Assembly (NCBI GenBank): GCA_023257495.1
Contig: JALRCC010000144.1
Coordinates: 1-5,871, forward strand
Length of the DNA stretch: 5,871 nt
Origin: Rugosibacter sp.
GTDB lineage: Bacteria; Pseudomonadota; Gammaproteobacteria; Burkholderiales; Rhodocyclaceae
Reading direction: 5' to 3'
Made by a program: the position numbers and the translations under genes. The notes under the pieces were generated by a model. The model worked only from the letters and a program-made list of their open reading frames with translations, did not search any database and had not been told where the DNA came from. Below are positions 1 through 5,871 of the stretch, piece by piece; the stretch's first letter is position 1, and the number at the start of each line of letters is the position of its first letter.

Positions 1-702
<702 letters not shown>

Positions 703-737
703 GGCGGATGCGTAGCGCTGCCTAGCCCTGTCGCCTG

Positions 738-1190
738 CTATGCGTAATGCCGAATGATTTCCAGCGGAAATCGTTGACCATGCAGATAGTCAGTCACACA
801 TTGCCAGATTAACGGGCTGCGATGACGAGCCTGGGTGGCCTGAATTTCTTCTGGTGTCATCCACACGGCGCGAATGATGCCTTCATCAAGCGTCCGGTGT
901 GCGTCATGCTCACCCAATATGCCGGCAAAGGCAAAGCGCAGGTAGGTGATGTCCTGCTGTGGGCGAGGCCATTGGTAAATGCCGACAAGCGCGGTGGGTG
1001 TAAAGCCCCAGGCGGTTTCTTCCAGCGTTTCGCGCGTGCAGGCGGCAACGAGGGATTCGCCTTCATCGAGATGGCCCGCCGGTTGGTTTAAACGCAAACC
1101 ATCAACCGTTTCTTCTTCGACCATTAAAAATTGCCCGGCACGCTCTATGAGTGCGGCAACGGTCACATTCGGCTTCCAGGGACAAGTCAT
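738..1190 (-). CDS. nudJ: Nudix hydrolase, NudJ-like phosphatase
   Basis: A 150-residue single-domain Nudix protein. The Nudix box runs from Gly39 to Trp61: Gly39, Glu45, Arg53-Glu54 and Glu57-Glu58 match the GX5EX7REUXEEXGU pattern and form the Mg-binding and catalytic loop-helix-loop. Position 60, usually Gly, is Ala here, and position 61 is Trp. Beta strands before it (VTVAALIERAGQFLMVEE) and the tail (RAVWMTPEEI) fit the fold. By family knowledge NudJ hydrolyses nucleoside tri- and diphosphates and hydroxymethylpyrimidine pyrophosphate; the substrate cannot be read from this sequence. In E. coli nudJ lies immediately upstream of mnmA; here one gene separates them, which supports the symbol. 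The ATG start puts Val-Ala-Ala at the expected distance from the N-terminus, but no good Shine-Dalgarno is visible, so the mRNA leader may be short. The stop is TAG at 740-738. Confidence 0.88.
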   Translation of the reverse strand: MTCPWKPNVTVAALIERAGQFLMVEEETVDGLRLNQPAGHLDEGESLVAACTRETLEETAWGFTPTALVGIYQWPRPQQDITYLRFAFAGILGEHDAHRTLDEGIIRAVWMTPEEIQATQARHRSPLIWQCVTDYLHGQRFPLEIIRHYA

Positions 1191-1220
1191 TGTGCGAGGG
1201 TGATGATTATTAGTGGGCGT

Positions 1221-1226
1221 ATTTTA
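1221..1226 (-). promoter_or_regulatory. Possible -10 box of the nudJ promoter
   Basis: The minus strand reads TAAAAT here, a 5-of-6 match to the sigma-70 -10 box, about 31 bases before the nudJ start codon. A TTGAAA that could act as -35 lies at 1253-1248 but the spacer would be 21 bases, which is too long for a standard promoter. At the normal spacing the -35 is poor. Transcription would start near 1214 and leave a leader of about 25 bases. This is a weak call based on composition and position. Confidence 0.3.
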
Positions 1227-1233
1227 GCGCCCC

Positions 1234-1242
1234 TGTTAAAAT
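1234..1242 (+). promoter_or_regulatory. Probable extended -10 promoter of the ilvE operon
   Basis: The sequence TGTTAAAAT holds an extended -10 element: TG, one base, then TAAAAT (1237-1242), a 5-of-6 match to TATAAT. The -35 position near 1214-1219 (TGGGCG) is poor, which is usual for promoters that rely on the extended -10. Transcription would start around 1249, about 29 bases before the ilvE ATG, and could carry all six plus-strand genes. It sits in the AT-rich spacer between divergent genes, where a promoter is expected. Confidence 0.45.
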
Positions 1243-1266
1243 CATTGTTTCAACTAACCGATTGCT

Positions 1267-1270
1267 GGAG
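1267..1270 (+). promoter_or_regulatory. Ribosome-binding site of ilvE
   Basis: GGAG ends 7 bases before the ATG at 1278, within CTGGAG. This spacing selects 1278 as the start. The in-frame ATG two codons later (1284) would be 13 bases away. The open frame extends upstream to 1131, but that stretch lies inside nudJ on the other strand and has no homology to aminotransferases. Confidence 0.65.
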
Positions 1271-1277
1271 ATACCCC

Positions 1278-2198
1278 ATGTCCATGGCCGACCGCGACGG
1301 CTTCATCTGGTACGACGGAAAACTCGTCCCCTGGCGTGAAGCCAACACCCACGTTTTGACCCATTCACTGCATTATGGCCTTGCCGTCTTTGAAGGCGTG
1401 CGTGCGTACAAAACCGTTTCTGGTACAGCCATTTTCCGTTTGCAAGAGCACACGGATCGCTTGTTTAGTTCAGCGCACATCTATCGCATGCCTATGCCAT
1501 GGGATAAAGCCACGTTGATGGAAGCACAAAAGGAGGTCGTGCGCGCCAATCAGCTGGAATCCTGCTACGTTCGCCCGATTGCGTTTTATGGCTCGGAAAA
1601 AATGGGCGTCTCGCCACGTGGTGCGCAAACCCATGTAGCTATCGCTGCCTGGCCCTGGGGGGCTTATCTGGGTGAAGATGGCCTGGAAAAAGGCATTCGT
1701 GTCAAAACGTCAAGCTATGCACGGCATCACGTGAATGTGAATATGTCACGGGCGAAATTTTCCGGCACTTATGCCAATTCGATTTTGGCCAACATGGAAG
1801 CCACCGAAGATGGTTACGATGAAGCTTTGCTGCTGGACGTGGATGGTTTTGTTGCCGAAGGTGCCGGAGAAAACCTTTTCATCGTCAAGAACGGCGTGAT
1901 CTACGAGCCGGAAATTGCTTCCGCACTGATTGGCATCACGCGGAGTTCGGTGATTACCCTGGCCAACGAGCTGGGCTACCAAGTGATTGCCAAACGGTTG
2001 ACACGCGATGACATCTACATTGCCGATGAAGCATTTTTCACGGGCACTGCGGCTGAAGTCACGCCGATTCGCGAGCTGGATAACCGCACGATTGGCAAGG
2101 GGGTGCGTGGCCCGGTGACAGCGCGTTTGCAAGAACTGTTTTTTGATGTGGTCAATGGCCGGGTACCCGCTCATGCCGATTGGCTCACGCCAGTGTGA
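1278..2198 (+). CDS. ilvE: Branched-chain amino acid aminotransferase
   Basis: A 306-residue fold-type IV PLP-dependent aminotransferase, the usual length for bacterial IlvE. It performs the last step of leucine, isoleucine and valine synthesis, moving an amino group between glutamate and the branched-chain 2-oxo acids in the cytoplasm. Family marks are the N-terminal WYDGKLVPW (11-19), the HYGLAVFEGVRAY segment (32-44), Lys160 in SRAKFSGTYANS as the PLP Schiff-base lysine, Glu194 in EGAGENLF (194-201) contacting the PLP ring, GITRSSV (219-225), and GTAAEVTP (256-263) binding the cofactor phosphate. The full catalytic set is present. D-amino acid aminotransferase and 4-amino-4-deoxychorismate lyase share the fold, but the FEGVRAY and GTAAEVTP signatures and the length favour IlvE. 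It heads a tightly spaced operon; the zinc-finger gene begins 11 bases after its stop. There is no attenuator-like leader peptide in the spacer upstream. Confidence 0.96.
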   Translation: MSMADRDGFIWYDGKLVPWREANTHVLTHSLHYGLAVFEGVRAYKTVSGTAIFRLQEHTDRLFSSAHIYRMPMPWDKATLMEAQKEVVRANQLESCYVRPIAFYGSEKMGVSPRGAQTHVAIAAWPWGAYLGEDGLEKGIRVKTSSYARHHVNVNMSRAKFSGTYANSILANMEATEDGYDEALLLDVDGFVAEGAGENLFIVKNGVIYEPEIASALIGITRSSVITLANELGYQVIAKRLTRDDIYIADEAFFTGTAAEVTPIRELDNRTIGKGVRGPVTARLQELFFDVVNGRVPAHADWLTPV

Positions 2199-2200
2199 GG
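2197..2200 (+). promoter_or_regulatory. Ribosome-binding site of the zinc-finger gene
   Basis: GAGG overlaps the TGA stop of ilvE and lies 9 bases before the ATG at 2210. It supports that start over the upstream in-frame TTG at 2180, which lies inside the end of ilvE. Initiation here is probably helped by ribosomes finishing ilvE. Confidence 0.5.
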
Positions 2201-2209
2201 TTTTTTGCC

Positions 2210-2425
2210 ATGAGTGCTACCGACAACACAAACGACCGTAAGCGCGAAGTTATGATTACCGCAACGGATTTGCCGCTCGCCTGCCCGCGCCCGGATTCGC
2301 CCCTGTGGGCGCGGCATCCACGGGTATACATTGATGTACTCAAGGCACCGTCGGGTGAAGCGGCGTGCCCTTATTGCGGCACGCTGTACCGCTTTACCGG
2401 CGCGCGGCCAACCGGCCATCACTGA
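2210..2425 (+). CDS. CHCC zinc-finger domain protein (NDUFS6-like)
   Basis: A 71-residue protein with the CHCC zinc-finger pattern of the zf-CHCC family: Cys25 in LACPRPDSPLW, His36 in RHPRVYIDV, and Cys53 and Cys56 in ACPYCGTLYRF. These four residues should bind one zinc ion. The fold is shared with mitochondrial complex I subunit NDUFS6, but whether the bacterial protein works with NADH dehydrogenase is not shown by this sequence. The first 20 residues are polar and look disordered. The ATG at 2210 has a GAGG 9 bases upstream; a second ATG at 2252 (Met15) would still keep the finger whole. The gene lies between ilvE and waaF, an arrangement I recall as common in betaproteobacteria. The family is firm, the cellular role is unknown. 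The stop TGA overlaps the ATG of a 13-codon mini-ORF leading to waaF. Confidence 0.9.
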   Translation: MSATDNTNDRKREVMITATDLPLACPRPDSPLWARHPRVYIDVLKAPSGEAACPYCGTLYRFTGARPTGHH

Positions 2426-2466
2426 TGGCATCACTCATGCCGCCACTAGTAATTTTTTGCACGTGA
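2425..2466 (+). CDS. Possible 13-codon coupling mini-ORF between zinc-finger gene and waaF
   Basis: This short reading frame encodes MASLMPPLVIFCT. Its ATG shares one base with the zinc-finger stop (TGATG, 2423-2427), and its TGA stop overlaps the proposed GTG start of waaF (GTGA, 2463-2466). It therefore fills the intergenic gap exactly from stop to start. No Shine-Dalgarno is obvious for it or for waaF, so a ribosome that terminates at the zinc-finger stop could restart here and hand over to waaF. The peptide is hydrophobic with no recognisable motif and may have no function of its own. It could be chance: both overlaps are short. Confidence 0.25.
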   Translation: MASLMPPLVIFCT

Positions 2467-3461
2467 AAGTTCTCGTTGTCGCACCCTCCTGGATTGGCGA
2501 CACGGTGTTGTCGCAGCCCCTGCTGACGCTCATCAAGCAGCAGCATCCTTCAGTGCGTATTGAGGTGTTGGCCCCTGACTGGGCGGCTGCGTTATTGACG
2601 CGCATGGCCGAAGTGGATGCTGTCCTGCCAAGCCCTTTTGCGCATGGTGAGTTTGATTTTTGGGCCCGTCATGCCTTGGGTCGCCGTCTTCGCAGCGCCG
2701 ACTTTTCGTGTGCCTATGTGCTGCCTAACTCATGGAAGTCCGCACTGGTGCCTTTTTTCGCGCGCATCCCGCAGCGCATTGGTTATCACGGTGAGGCGCG
2801 CTATGGTTTGCTCACCGAGCGGCATCGATTGAATAAGATATTACATCCCCAGTTGGTGCAACGCTATGCGGCCATGGCTGGCCCTTTGCCAGAGGTGTTG
2901 CCACGTCCTGCGCTACTTTCTTCTCCCGTGCAGCAAACGGTCGCGCGTCAGGCATTGGGGTTGCCAGAGCAAGGCGCGCCGGTGATTTTTTGTCCGGGAG
3001 CAGAGTACGGCCCTGCCAAGCGCTGGCCTGCCTGGCACTTTGCCAAGCTCGCACGGCGTATTGCTGCGATGGCTTCCCCTGACACACCCATCTGGCTGTT
3101 AGGCTCAAGTAAGGATATGGCTTTGGGCGAGCAAATTGTTCAAGCATCCGATGGCGCAGCGGTTAATCTGTGTGGCAAAACATCACTCGATCAGGCGATT
3201 GATTTGGTTGCCACCGCGCGTGCCGTGGTAACCAATGATTCTGGCCTGATGCATGTGGCTGCAGCGCTGGATCGTCCGCTGGTTGCCCTGTATGGTTCCT
3301 CTTCGCCGCTGTATACGCCGCCGCTGTCATCTGTGGCGCAGATTGTGCGTAAAGACTTGCCCTGCAGTCCCTGCTTCAAGCGAGAATGTCCGCTTGGACA
3401 TCTGGATTGCCTGAATGGGCTCAAGCCGGACGATGTTATTAAATATCTGTCTGTGCAGTGA
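2463..3461 (+). CDS. waaF: ADP-heptose:LPS heptosyltransferase II
   Basis: A 332-residue GT-B glycosyltransferase of family GT9. It transfers the second L-glycero-D-manno-heptose from ADP-heptose onto the inner core of lipopolysaccharide, at the cytoplasmic face of the inner membrane. Marks in order: MKVLVVAPSWIGD (1-13) at the N-terminal acceptor domain, LPNSWKSAL (87-95), RIGY (105-108), PGAEYGPAKRWP (178-189) at the start of the nucleotide-sugar domain, TNDSGLMHVAAAL (257-269), ALYGSSSPLYTPP (275-287), and a C-terminal cluster Cys301, Cys304, Cys309, Cys316 in CSPCFKRECPLGH, characteristic of WaaF rather than WaaC. The start is chosen as GTG 2463 because WaaF normally begins right at the K-V-L-V-V-A-P-S-W strand; TTG 2457 is an alternative. 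No Shine-Dalgarno is visible, so coupling to upstream translation is likely. The downstream gene starts within its stop codon (GTGA). Confidence 0.95.
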   Translation: MKVLVVAPSWIGDTVLSQPLLTLIKQQHPSVRIEVLAPDWAAALLTRMAEVDAVLPSPFAHGEFDFWARHALGRRLRSADFSCAYVLPNSWKSALVPFFARIPQRIGYHGEARYGLLTERHRLNKILHPQLVQRYAAMAGPLPEVLPRPALLSSPVQQTVARQALGLPEQGAPVIFCPGAEYGPAKRWPAWHFAKLARRIAAMASPDTPIWLLGSSKDMALGEQIVQASDGAAVNLCGKTSLDQAIDLVATARAVVTNDSGLMHVAAALDRPLVALYGSSSPLYTPPLSSVAQIVRKDLPCSPCFKRECPLGHLDCLNGLKPDDVIKYLSVQ

Positions 3462-3913
3462 GTGAGCTACCTGTATCTTTTATGAGTCCTCCCGACATCA
3501 CGATCTTTGCTACGCCGCAAGATGCTGAAAACGCGTTTTATGCCGCGTTGGAAATGGGTGACTTGCAAGCCATGATGCGCGTCTGGTCTGACGATGAAGA
3601 GATTGTCTGTATTCATCCCGGTGGGTCTGTGCTTATAGGCTACGACTCGGTGCGCCAAGCTTGGCAGCGTATTTTTTTGCACAGTGGCCGGCTTAGTTTG
3701 TGGGTGGCGCAAAAAGTCGCTTTTGTCACGCCTTTTGCTGTCATTACTCATGTGCTGGAACATTTCAGCCAGGCCGGGGATGAGCGCATGAGCGCACCGG
3801 TTGCGGCAACCAATATCTACACCCGAGGCGCTGTGGGTTGGCGTATGGTGGGGCATCATGCATCGCCTGCACCGCCCGATAGCCAGCACGATATGCCGAA
3901 AGTGTTGCACTGA
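3458..3913 (+). CDS. SnoaL/NTF2-like domain protein of unknown function
   Basis: A 151-residue protein that fits the nuclear transport factor 2 / SnoaL-like superfamily, a cone-shaped alpha+beta fold. Visible marks are the N-terminal helix DAENAFYAALEMGDLQAM (22-39), WSDDEEIVCIHPGGSVLIG (43-61), VRQAWQRIF (65-73), and the final strands ATNIYTRGAVGWRMVGHHAS (117-136). Members include ketosteroid isomerases, polyketide cyclases and many proteins with no known activity. The conserved Asp45-Asp46, His53 and His133-His134 could line the pocket, but no reaction can be assigned. There is no signal peptide, so it is probably cytoplasmic. The GTG start overlaps the waaF stop by 4 bases (GTGA), a classic coupling arrangement; an in-frame ATG at 3482 (Met9) is a real alternative, and neither has a good Shine-Dalgarno. 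The protein domain begins after residue 13 and is complete from either start. Its place after waaF suggests shared expression, not necessarily shared function. Confidence 0.85.
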   Translation: MSELPVSFMSPPDITIFATPQDAENAFYAALEMGDLQAMMRVWSDDEEIVCIHPGGSVLIGYDSVRQAWQRIFLHSGRLSLWVAQKVAFVTPFAVITHVLEHFSQAGDERMSAPVAATNIYTRGAVGWRMVGHHASPAPPDSQHDMPKVLH

Positions 3914-3916
3914 GCG

Positions 3917-3950
3917 TTTCTGTGGTCGGGTTATCCGGAAACTGCAGAAA
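3917..3950 (+). other. Imperfect hairpin ahead of the YheT-like hydrolase gene
   Basis: TTTCTGTGGT (3917-3926) can pair with ACTGCAGAAA (3941-3950) over 10 base pairs in RNA, two of them G-U. An inner CGG/CCG stem (3927-3929 with 3935-3937) is separated by a GAA bulge. No U-run follows, so it does not look like an intrinsic terminator. The 3' arm contains AGAAAG (3946-3951), the only purine-rich stretch near the hydrolase ATG at 3960, so folding could limit its translation. The structure was paired by hand and no energy was computed. Confidence 0.35.
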
Positions 3951-3959
3951 GCCTGATTG

Positions 3960-4961
3960 ATGAATCCCCTGGAACTCGCCAGCCCGTCTCGTTTTCAGGC
4001 CGCTCGTTGGTTGCGTGGTGCCCATCGGCAGACCATCTGGCCCTTGTTGATCAAAGGCCCGTTACCACCCTATCGGCGACAACGCTGGGATACGCCAGAT
4101 GGCGATTTCATCGATCTGGATTGGGTAGATGGCGTGCCTGGCCAGCCTTGCGTTGTGCTGTTTCATGGGTTGGAAGGCAGCTCAAACAGTGCTTACGCAC
4201 GCGCCCTGATGCGCGCGATACACGCCCGTGGCTGGCACGGGGTCGTGGTGAATTTTCGAGGCTGCTCTGGTGAGCCTAATCGTTTGCCACGGGCCTATCA
4301 TTCTGGCGACGCCGCAGAAGTTGACTGGATTTTGCGGCGACTGCATGCGTTGCGCTGGCCTGCGCTCTTTGCAACAGGTGTCTCACTGGGTGGCAATGTC
4401 CTGCTCAAATGGCTGGCGGAAAATGCGCCTACCGATCAGGCCGCCGGTTTGCTGAATGCCGCTGCCACGGTGAGTGCACCGGTCGATTTGGCAGCAGCAG
4501 AAAGCGAGCTGGCACGTGGCGTCAAACGGGCTTATGTGCGTTATTTTTTGCGCAGCCTGATACCCAAAGCGCTCGAGAAAGCGGCGCGCTTTCCTGATTT
4601 GATGGATGCGGCCACTATCAGGCGTAGCCGCACGCTACGCGAGTTTGATGAAGCAGTCACCGCGCCACTGCATGGTTTTCGCGATGCCGTAGATTATTAC
4701 ACCCGAGCAAGCGCCGGGCCGTTGCTGGGCTTGATTAAGACGCCCACGCTTTTGTTACATGCGTCTGATGACCCGTTTTTACCGTTGAGTGCCATGCCCG
4801 CTGTGAGTGATTTGCCACGAGAGGTCACGCCTGATTTTCTTGCACACGGTGGTCATGTGGGTTTTGTGCAAGGCACGTGGCCTGGCAATATTGCTTGGCT
4901 GCCGCAACGCCTTCTGACGTATTTTGATTGTCATATTGTGCGTGATCTGCGCATGCCATAA
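3960..4961 (+). CDS. YheT-family alpha/beta hydrolase
   Basis: A 333-residue cytoplasmic alpha/beta hydrolase of the YheT/AB-hydrolase-4 group (COG0429), close to the family's usual 320-350 residues. The N-terminal WLRGAHRQTIWP (17-28) matches the family's N-G-H-x-Q-T region. FHGLEGSSNS (68-77) forms the oxyanion-hole loop, VVVNFRGCSGEPNRLPRAYHSGD (95-117) is a family signature, GVSLGGN (140-146) is the nucleophile elbow with Ser142, HASDDPFLP (267-275) gives the acid, most likely Asp270 or Asp271, and HGGHVGF (296-302) gives His299. The triad is complete, so the enzyme should be active; its natural substrate is unknown (carboxylesterase-type activity is the family expectation). The ATG at 3960 is preferred over the adjacent TTG at 3957. 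The ribosome-binding site is weak and may be folded into a hairpin. The gene follows the NTF2-like gene by 46 bases and precedes the phosphohexomutase by 39. Confidence 0.93.
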   Translation: MNPLELASPSRFQAARWLRGAHRQTIWPLLIKGPLPPYRRQRWDTPDGDFIDLDWVDGVPGQPCVVLFHGLEGSSNSAYARALMRAIHARGWHGVVVNFRGCSGEPNRLPRAYHSGDAAEVDWILRRLHALRWPALFATGVSLGGNVLLKWLAENAPTDQAAGLLNAAATVSAPVDLAAAESELARGVKRAYVRYFLRSLIPKALEKAARFPDLMDAATIRRSRTLREFDEAVTAPLHGFRDAVDYYTRASAGPLLGLIKTPTLLLHASDDPFLPLSAMPAVSDLPREVTPDFLAHGGHVGFVQGTWPGNIAWLPQRLLTYFDCHIVRDLRMP

Positions 4962-4971
4962 TTTGAACTTA

Positions 4972-4988
4972 CCCTTAGCCCTTAGCCC
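4972..4988 (+). repeat. Tandem 7-base repeat in the hydrolase-algC gap
   Basis: CCCTTAG occurs twice in tandem (4972-4978, 4979-4985) followed by CCC, making 2.4 copies. It occupies almost half of the 39-base gap before the phosphohexomutase gene. No Shine-Dalgarno or -10 box is clear in the gap. It may be a simple duplication by slippage; a regulatory role is not shown. Confidence 0.6.
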
Positions 4989-5000
4989 AACTTATTCAAG

Positions 5001-5871
5001 ATGAAAAATCCTGCCCCCGAAATTTTCAAAGCCTACGATATTCGCGGTATTGTTGATAAAACGCTGACTGTGGACGCCGTGCGTTTGATCGGCCAAGCGT
5101 TGGGCAGCGAAGCCAGCGACAAGGGCATCGCGGCGATTGCTGTCGGACGGGATGGCCGTCTGTCTGGCCCGGCGCTATTGGCAGCGCTGGCCGATGGCAT
5201 CACTCAGGCGGGTGTCGATGTCATCGACATTGGTTGCGTGCCGACGCCGCTGAGTTATTTCGCTGCGTATGAATTAGGCACGGACAGTTGCGTGTCGGTC
5301 ACCGGCAGCCATAATCCACCGGATTACAACGGCCTGAAAATGGTGCTGGCCGGCCAGACGCTGTATGGCGAGATGATTCAAAACCTGCGTCGCCGTATCG
5401 TCAGCGCCGACTTTTCTTCGGCTACAGGCGGTCGCGGCACCTTACGCCAGGCGGATGTGCGCGCCGCTTATATCGACCGCATTGTGGGCGATGTCAAACT
5501 GACGCGACCGATGAAAATCGTCATCGACAGCGGTAACGGCGTTGCCGGAGCCATTGCGCCAGAACTCTTCCGGCGTCTGGGCTGCGAAGTCATCGAATTG
5601 TTCTGCGAGGTGGATGGCCATTTTCCCAACCATCATCCCGACCCATCCAAGCCGGAAAATTTGCGTGACGTGCAACGTGCGCTGCGCGAAACCAACGCTG
5701 AGCTCGGCCTGGCGTTTGACGGGGATGGCGATCGTCTCGGTGTGGTTACCAAAGATGGCGAAATTATTTTTCCTGACCGTCAGTTGATGTTGTTCGCGGC
5801 GGATGTGCTGGCGCGAAACCCTGGTGCACAAATCATTTACGACGTGAAATGTTCGCGCTGGGTGGCCGAAT
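5001..5871 (+). CDS. algC: Phosphomannomutase/phosphoglucomutase, N-terminal two-thirds
   Basis: The gene is cut by the right edge after 290 complete codons; the family is usually about 460 residues. It belongs to the alpha-D-phosphohexomutase superfamily, which converts mannose-6-P to mannose-1-P and glucose-6-P to glucose-1-P through a phosphoserine. Visible marks: FKAYDIRG (9-16), AVGRDGRLSGP (47-57), the phosphoserine loop TGSHNPPDYNGLK (101-113) with Ser103 as the phosphorylated residue, and the metal loop AFDGDGDRLG (238-247) with Asp240, Asp242 and Asp244 binding Mg. The sugar-binding GEMSGH-type loop lies beyond the window. The TGSHNPPDYNG form matches AlgC/ManB-type PMM/PGM enzymes rather than GlmM, which carries a different serine loop. 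Products feed LPS, polysaccharide and GDP-mannose synthesis, which suits its operon with waaF. The ATG at 5001 has no strong Shine-Dalgarno (CAAG directly before it). The symbol could equally be manB or pgm. Confidence 0.92.
   Translation, partial: MKNPAPEIFKAYDIRGIVDKTLTVDAVRLIGQALGSEASDKGIAAIAVGRDGRLSGPALLAALADGITQAGVDVIDIGCVPTPLSYFAAYELGTDSCVSVTGSHNPPDYNGLKMVLAGQTLYGEMIQNLRRRIVSADFSSATGGRGTLRQADVRAAYIDRIVGDVKLTRPMKIVIDSGNGVAGAIAPELFRRLGCEVIELFCEVDGHFPNHHPDPSKPENLRDVQRALRETNAELGLAFDGDGDRLGVVTKDGEIIFPDRQLMLFAADVLARNPGAQIIYDVKCSRWVAE

Noticed and set aside
1131..1277. N-terminal extension of IlvE from the upstream ATG at 1131.
   Set aside because: The 49 extra residues lie mostly antisense to nudJ and have no aminotransferase similarity; the ATG at 1278 has a GGAG at proper spacing.
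1528..1541. A near-perfect Shine-Dalgarno (AAAGGAGGT) inside ilvE followed by an in-frame GTG at 1539.
   Set aside because: The GTG is only 2 bases after GGAGG, too close for initiation, and a product from Val88 would lack the N-terminal domain. It simply encodes Lys-Glu-Val.
1746..2174. Open frame of 142 codons on the minus strand opposite ilvE.
   Set aside because: It is antisense to conserved IlvE motifs including the PLP lysine region, and has no promoter, ribosome-binding site or domain.
3467..3910. Open frame of 147 codons on the minus strand opposite the NTF2-like gene.
   Set aside because: Its product is rich in His, Arg and Cys with no recognisable domain. It is a shadow of the plus-strand gene, which has clear family motifs and fits the operon.
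3917..3950. Intrinsic terminator between the NTF2-like and hydrolase genes.
   Set aside because: The stem is A/T-rich at its base and no U-run follows it, so it was kept only as a possible regulatory hairpin.
5442..5831. Open frame of 129 codons on the minus strand opposite the phosphohexomutase gene.
   Set aside because: The plus strand encodes the highly conserved phosphohexomutase motifs through the whole region, and the antisense product has no family features.

Overview
The window looks like a chromosomal housekeeping segment of a Gram-negative proteobacterium, most likely a betaproteobacterium. This is inferred from the protein types (short-form IlvE, a CHCC zinc-finger protein beside WaaF, a NudJ-like Nudix enzyme near MnmA) and a moderate-to-high GC content estimated by eye. 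No rRNA, tRNA, insertion sequence, CRISPR array, integrase or phage gene is visible. All real genes fall into two divergent blocks around a short AT-rich spacer at about 1191-1277.

The left block reads on the minus strand: a NudJ-like Nudix hydrolase (1190-738), an unrecognised exported protein of 200 residues (702-100), and the first 35 codons of mnmA (107 to the window edge). nudJ and mnmA are also near neighbours in enterobacteria. The extra gene between them is the least explained part of the window. It has a signal peptide and a Cys-His-Asp arrangement resembling the transglutaminase/papain-like fold, and its stop codon lies inside the start of mnmA.

The right block reads on the plus strand: ilvE (branched-chain aminotransferase), a 71-residue CHCC zinc-finger protein related to mitochondrial complex I subunit NDUFS6, waaF (LPS inner-core heptosyltransferase II), a SnoaL/NTF2-like protein, a YheT-family alpha/beta hydrolase, and the first 290 codons of a phosphomannomutase/phosphoglucomutase (algC/manB type). 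Gaps are 11, 37, -4, 46 and 39 bases and no terminator is visible, so one transcript from the promoter before ilvE is plausible. WaaF and the phosphohexomutase both serve envelope sugar metabolism; the others have no obvious shared role.

The most distinctive local structures are a 13-codon mini-ORF that joins the zinc-finger stop codon to the waaF GTG start through TGATG and GTGA overlaps, and an imperfect hairpin that would cover the weak ribosome-binding site of the hydrolase. I did not find a convincing new multi-gene system. The exported Cys-His-Asp protein is the best candidate for new biology.
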